Shown: one piece after another, positions 32,617 through 35,510 of the stretch
Layout of the letters: every line of letters begins with the position of its first letter
How positions within the stretch are numbered: the first letter of the stretch is position 1
DNA from: Gammaproteobacteria bacterium
GTDB taxonomy: Bacteria; Pseudomonadota; Gammaproteobacteria; Xanthomonadales; Marinicellaceae
Reading direction: 5' to 3'
Assembly (NCBI GenBank): GCA_024280395.1
Contig: JAJRQG010000157.1
Span: forward strand, 1-35,510
Length of the DNA stretch: 35,510 nt
Made by a program: the position numbers and the translations under genes
The notes under the pieces: generated by a model
The model's database searches: none
Told to the model about the DNA's origin: nothing
The model's input: only the letters and a program-made list of their open reading frames with translations

Positions 32617-34938
32617 TTATTCGGGCTGTGTAGTGCCTTTTTCTAAATTTTTGGCTATAGCGTCCAAAGCTCTGTCAAATAATGCAACTTTTTCTAATAG
32701 TTGAATAGACTTATTTCTCAAGCCCTCGGCCAATGCCAGTTTGGTTTTGTCTGATGTTTTCAACCCCCTTGAATTAACAAATAGGAACTTTCCTGTAATC
32801 GGGCTAATCCATGAGAGCTTGGCTCTTATAGTGGTTTCAGACTGGATAAATTCCATCCATGTATTCACTTTTAAAGCGTCTACCATTTCGGAGAATTCAT
32901 CGTTAATTTCTTCATACACTTGAGTGTCTTCAGATGGCGCTATGATTTCTTCAATATATTCTGCGATTTCATGTTGCTTGTGTTTATCTGATAGTTTTAG
33001 AATTTCTTCTGCTGGAATGAGTTCAACAGGAGCTTTGTCATCTTTATTCGATAAATCAATTTTATGTACTTCATAGATGCAATTAATAAGCTCATGTTGT
33101 TTATCAACAAGTTCTTTGGCTTGAAAAGCAAGTAAATCTAAACCTGATTTGTACAGTGCTGAAAGATTTTTTACATCAGATTTGGTTACTTCTTTGTCAA
33201 CAAAAGGTTCTGAATATTTAATTACTTCATCAATAAACAAAACTTTTTGTTTATATTCTTCTGAGTCAATTGTGTGCCTCAAATGCATCAAAATCAACAC
33301 ATTCGACCACTCTCCAAGAAGTATGTCTCTAACTAAAATGGGCATTTGCCTATTGGTTATTTTATCCACCAATAGCTTAGCAGTTTGTTCTTTGGCTTGA
33401 GAGATTTTTTCTTGACCAATGGTTTTTTCCTGAGTACGCTTTTGTAATACATCTGATTTTTTCTTGAGTTGTTTTAAGAATTTTTCAAAATCAGTTTGTA
33501 TGGTGGTAAAAATTTCATGGCCATACTCGTCTAGCTCTAATATGTCATGCACAACTTTTTCTAGTTTAGATATAAAACGGTTGTTTTTATCGGTTTTTTG
33601 GCTCCAACCAACAGAGACCAGAGACAGTTTATCCAATAAAGTTCGCGCTGGATGCTCCTTGTCTGCAAATAATTGATTGTCCTTTAACGCAATTTTTAAA
33701 TAGGGGATTTGTAATCTAGCCAATATGACCTGTATTGAATCTGGTAGATTTCTATCCTCAACAATAAATTGAAACAATAAGGCAACAAGGTTGATGGTAT
33801 CTTCGTCCTTTTGTTCAACCTTTTTATCTTTTGAGTTTGAATCTAATTTATGTAATTGATTAATTAAATCATCCTTAATTTCAATAGGTGATTTATTTGA
33901 GTAATGGTTGTTATTTACATTACCCAATACTTCACCTTGCAAAATAGACAAGGCATTGATCATCGATCCCATATCAATATTGGCGACAGGAACCCTTGCA
34001 CCAGTTGATGGCATTGCAGCGGTGTTATTGAGAGTTGTGTTTTGATCGGTTTGTTGATGGCTGCGTTTAAATAGCTGTGAAATTAACTGGTAATTAGGGT
34101 CAACACTCTGTTGTTCAGAAGGGTTGTCGTTACTTTGTTGGATTTGTTCTGATTGAGCTATAGGTTGATTTGTATTTGAAGTTGGCTCTTGTTGTATTCT
34201 GTTTCCAGAATTGTTAACTCCCTGTGCAGAACGGCCAACATTGTATTTGATTTCTGGGAGAATACCTTTATCAACAAGGAATTCATTGATGTGGTTATAA
34301 AAATCGTTCAGTTGTCCCATAATACATCTTTCAAACAACTTATACAAAATAAGTTTGGTAGTGACATTAATATCTAAAATTTTGATGCTGTTGGAAAAGG
34401 AGTGCACCAATACATGTGGGCCAATTGGAATTTGTTCAGAAGATAATTTGCTGCCGGACGCAAGCAGTGAAAACCTCTTTTTCAATGCAAACATATGGCG
34501 ATGATACACCATCTCTGATTTTTGAATCAGGTTTGTTTTTGCCAGTGTTTCATCCAACTCCTTTTCATCGATTAATGACAGTGATAACGAACTCTGGTTG
34601 TTATCCTTTTTATCAATTTTAAAAAATTCAAATTCATTTTTTTTAAAAGATACAAAAGTAGATTTGATGTTGTTGAAAAAATCAATGAAAATTTTATCGC
34701 GGGACTTGCGAACACTTCGCATTGATTCAAAGTAGAGTGTTTGTTTTTGATTGGAATCAGATTTTTCTGCCAAATCAAAAAGGGTATCATCCAATGATTC
34801 AAAGCAAATAACTAATTTGGGCTTTAAATCAGTAACAAAATTGGCCAATATTTGTGGCAGCAACTCTCCAAAGGCAGCAGCCTCTTTATTTTCTCTATGT
34901 TTATCTAGATTGGCTATTTGTTCATTTTTATCATTCAT
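32617..34938 (-). CDS. DUF1631 family protein
   Basis: The 773-residue soluble protein has the DUF1631 look. A helical N-terminus includes the pattern LDDTLFDLAEKSDSNQKQT and ESMRSVRKSRDKI. A Gln/Asn/Ser-rich low-complexity linker follows (about 240-310), then a helical middle with VALLFQFIVEDRNLPDSIQVILARLQIPYLKIAL. The C-terminal domain has GEWSNVLILMHLRH and, near the end, TTIRAKLSWISPITGKFLFVNSRGLKTSD. That end is thought to be PilZ-like in some members, so cyclic di-GMP binding is possible, but the RxxxR/DxSxxG residues are not clear here. Restricted mostly to gamma- and betaproteobacteria; function unknown. It is downstream of the amidotransferase gene, 102 bases away. Confidence 0.85.
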   Translation of the reverse strand: MNDKNEQIANLDKHRENKEAAAFGELLPQILANFVTDLKPKLVICFESLDDTLFDLAEKSDSNQKQTLYFESMRSVRKSRDKIFIDFFNNIKSTFVSFKKNEFEFFKIDKKDNNQSSLSLSLIDEKELDETLAKTNLIQKSEMVYHRHMFALKKRFSLLASGSKLSSEQIPIGPHVLVHSFSNSIKILDINVTTKLILYKLFERCIMGQLNDFYNHINEFLVDKGILPEIKYNVGRSAQGVNNSGNRIQQEPTSNTNQPIAQSEQIQQSNDNPSEQQSVDPNYQLISQLFKRSHQQTDQNTTLNNTAAMPSTGARVPVANIDMGSMINALSILQGEVLGNVNNNHYSNKSPIEIKDDLINQLHKLDSNSKDKKVEQKDEDTINLVALLFQFIVEDRNLPDSIQVILARLQIPYLKIALKDNQLFADKEHPARTLLDKLSLVSVGWSQKTDKNNRFISKLEKVVHDILELDEYGHEIFTTIQTDFEKFLKQLKKKSDVLQKRTQEKTIGQEKISQAKEQTAKLLVDKITNRQMPILVRDILLGEWSNVLILMHLRHTIDSEEYKQKVLFIDEVIKYSEPFVDKEVTKSDVKNLSALYKSGLDLLAFQAKELVDKQHELINCIYEVHKIDLSNKDDKAPVELIPAEEILKLSDKHKQHEIAEYIEEIIAPSEDTQVYEEINDEFSEMVDALKVNTWMEFIQSETTIRAKLSWISPITGKFLFVNSRGLKTSDKTKLALAEGLRNKSIQLLEKVALFDRALDAIAKNLEKGTTQPE

Positions 34939-35022
34939 AACAGGTCAAAAGTATTGTGAACTCGATTTCTATTATAACAATTAAATTAAATAAATTTGAG
35001 ATACATATCACAGTTAGTCATA

Positions 35023-35061
35023 CATGCTAACTCTGCGGTATTATGCCGCAGGGTTAGCATG
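35023..35061 (-). terminator. 16-bp stem-loop with the amidotransferase stop codon in its loop
   Basis: Bases 35023-35038 pair with 35046-35061 (CATGCTAAC/GTTAGCATG, then one wobble, then CTGCGG/CCGCAG) around a seven-base loop. The TAA stop at 35041-35043 lies in the loop, so the last six codons form one arm. Strong GC core; no T-run follows, so it may stabilise the 3' end or assist rho-dependent termination. Confidence 0.65.
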
Positions 35062-35510
35062 AAAGCAGATATGCCTAAATTGTTGTAGTAATTGCTTTCC
35101 TAAATCATCGGTATGGATTTGGGAAAGCAATGTCTCTGGAGATAATCCTTCTTGTTCAATATCGTCAGAACGCGCTTTAATATAACACTTTATAATATCC
35201 GTGGTGAACTCTGGATGAAATTGTAGTCCCCAAATGTATTTTTTGTATCTAAAGGCATGATTGGGATCTAGATCAGTGTAACCCAGCAGAGCAACATTGT
35301 TTGGAAGTTGAATAACTGATTGCTGGTGTGTAGCGATCAGTTTTAAATAATTGGTGCTGATATCAATAATATTTTTAAATAAAAGATCCTTTTTCAGGCG
35401 TTCATTTATAAGCATATTAACTTGTCCTATTTGTCGGCCTTTGGGATTCCAATCAACAATTCCCCCCAAAGCTTTTGCCAATAATTGATGCCCATAACAA
35501 ACGCCAAGCA
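35041..35510 (-). CDS. class I glutamine amidotransferase-like protein, N-terminus beyond window
   Basis: The frame runs off the window at 35510; an apparent start inside it is only a TTG. The first visible residues are LGVCYGHQLLAKALGG, holding the nucleophile Cys of class I amidotransferases (CxGHQ). The WGLQFHPEF block (about 95 residues later) supplies the catalytic His and Glu. The triad is thus complete. The length after the Cys (about 155) fits stand-alone GATase1 proteins related to GMP synthase amidotransferase domains, such as YfeJ-like proteins. No synthetase domain follows; the C-terminus ends at FHANPAA. The substrate is unknown. Confidence 0.85.
   Translation of the reverse strand, partial: LGVCYGHQLLAKALGGIVDWNPKGRQIGQVNMLINERLKKDLLFKNIIDISTNYLKLIATHQQSVIQLPNNVALLGYTDLDPNHAFRYKKYIWGLQFHPEFTTDIIKCYIKARSDDIEQEGLSPETLLSQIHTDDLGKQLLQQFRHICFHANPAA

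Noticed and set aside
33149-33400. Plus-strand frames opposite the DUF1631 gene
   Set aside because: These are antisense shadows of a long conserved coding sequence, without ribosome sites or recognisable domains.

Overview
The window looks like chromosomal sequence from an AT-rich, Gram-negative gammaproteobacterium. The outer membrane is shown by an LpxR-type lipid A deacylase, a TolC/adaptor/RND pump and lipoproteins. The DUF1631, YrdA-type carbonic anhydrase and YbhGFSR-type exporter genes point to gammaproteobacteria. The beta-rich N-terminal module of the DUF2202 protein recalls marine Lysobacterales/Marinicella-like genomes, but the genus is an inference. No rRNA, tRNA, CRISPR array, insertion sequence or prophage was seen.

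Layout. (1) 1-750, minus strand: a MAPEG membrane protein overlapping a DltE-like short-chain dehydrogenase that carries an in-frame stop. (2) 1140-7350: a membrane-anchored LuxR-type regulator diverging from a tightly overlapped operon of TolC-like outer membrane protein, periplasmic adaptor, HME-like RND pump and a DUF3240 PII-like protein, closed by a terminator. (3) 7400-10638: a promoter with a palindromic operator, then a DUF2202 ferritin-like protein, a di-haem cytochrome c peroxidase, a mono-haem cytochrome c with a Gly/Lys/Met tail, and a lipoprotein with a similar Gly/Lys/Met tract. (4) 18931 down to 10696, minus strand: an apparent seven-gene operon of LOG-family hydrolase, YbhG/F/S/R ABC exporter, LpxR and an unassigned ATP-grasp enzyme. 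(5) 19053-29524: ribD and the full de novo NAD route (nadC, nadA, nadB, nadE), interrupted by a zinc-ribbon Ser/Thr kinase with a frameshift, a 547-base non-coding stretch rich in inverted repeats, a DUF4287/DUF5655 protein and a class-C beta-lactamase-like serine hydrolase. (6) 29624-35510: a rhodanese lipoprotein, a DUF819 membrane protein head-to-head with a gamma-carbonic anhydrase, a DUF1631 protein, and a class I glutamine amidotransferase cut by the window end.

The most interesting signal is a shared operator. The same 14-base palindromic core (AGTGAATRTTCACT) lies just downstream of the -10 box in front of both the DUF2202/cytochrome cluster and the LOG-YbhGFSR-LpxR-ATP-grasp operon. 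This suggests that one TetR-type repressor, not encoded here, controls a two-part envelope and redox response. In E. coli the ybhGFSR genes are themselves governed by the TetR-family regulator CecR.

Many gene junctions are 1-14 base overlaps (ATGA or TAATG), so translational coupling is common. Start codons below were moved from the longest reading frame wherever a Shine-Dalgarno sequence or a signal peptide decided the matter.
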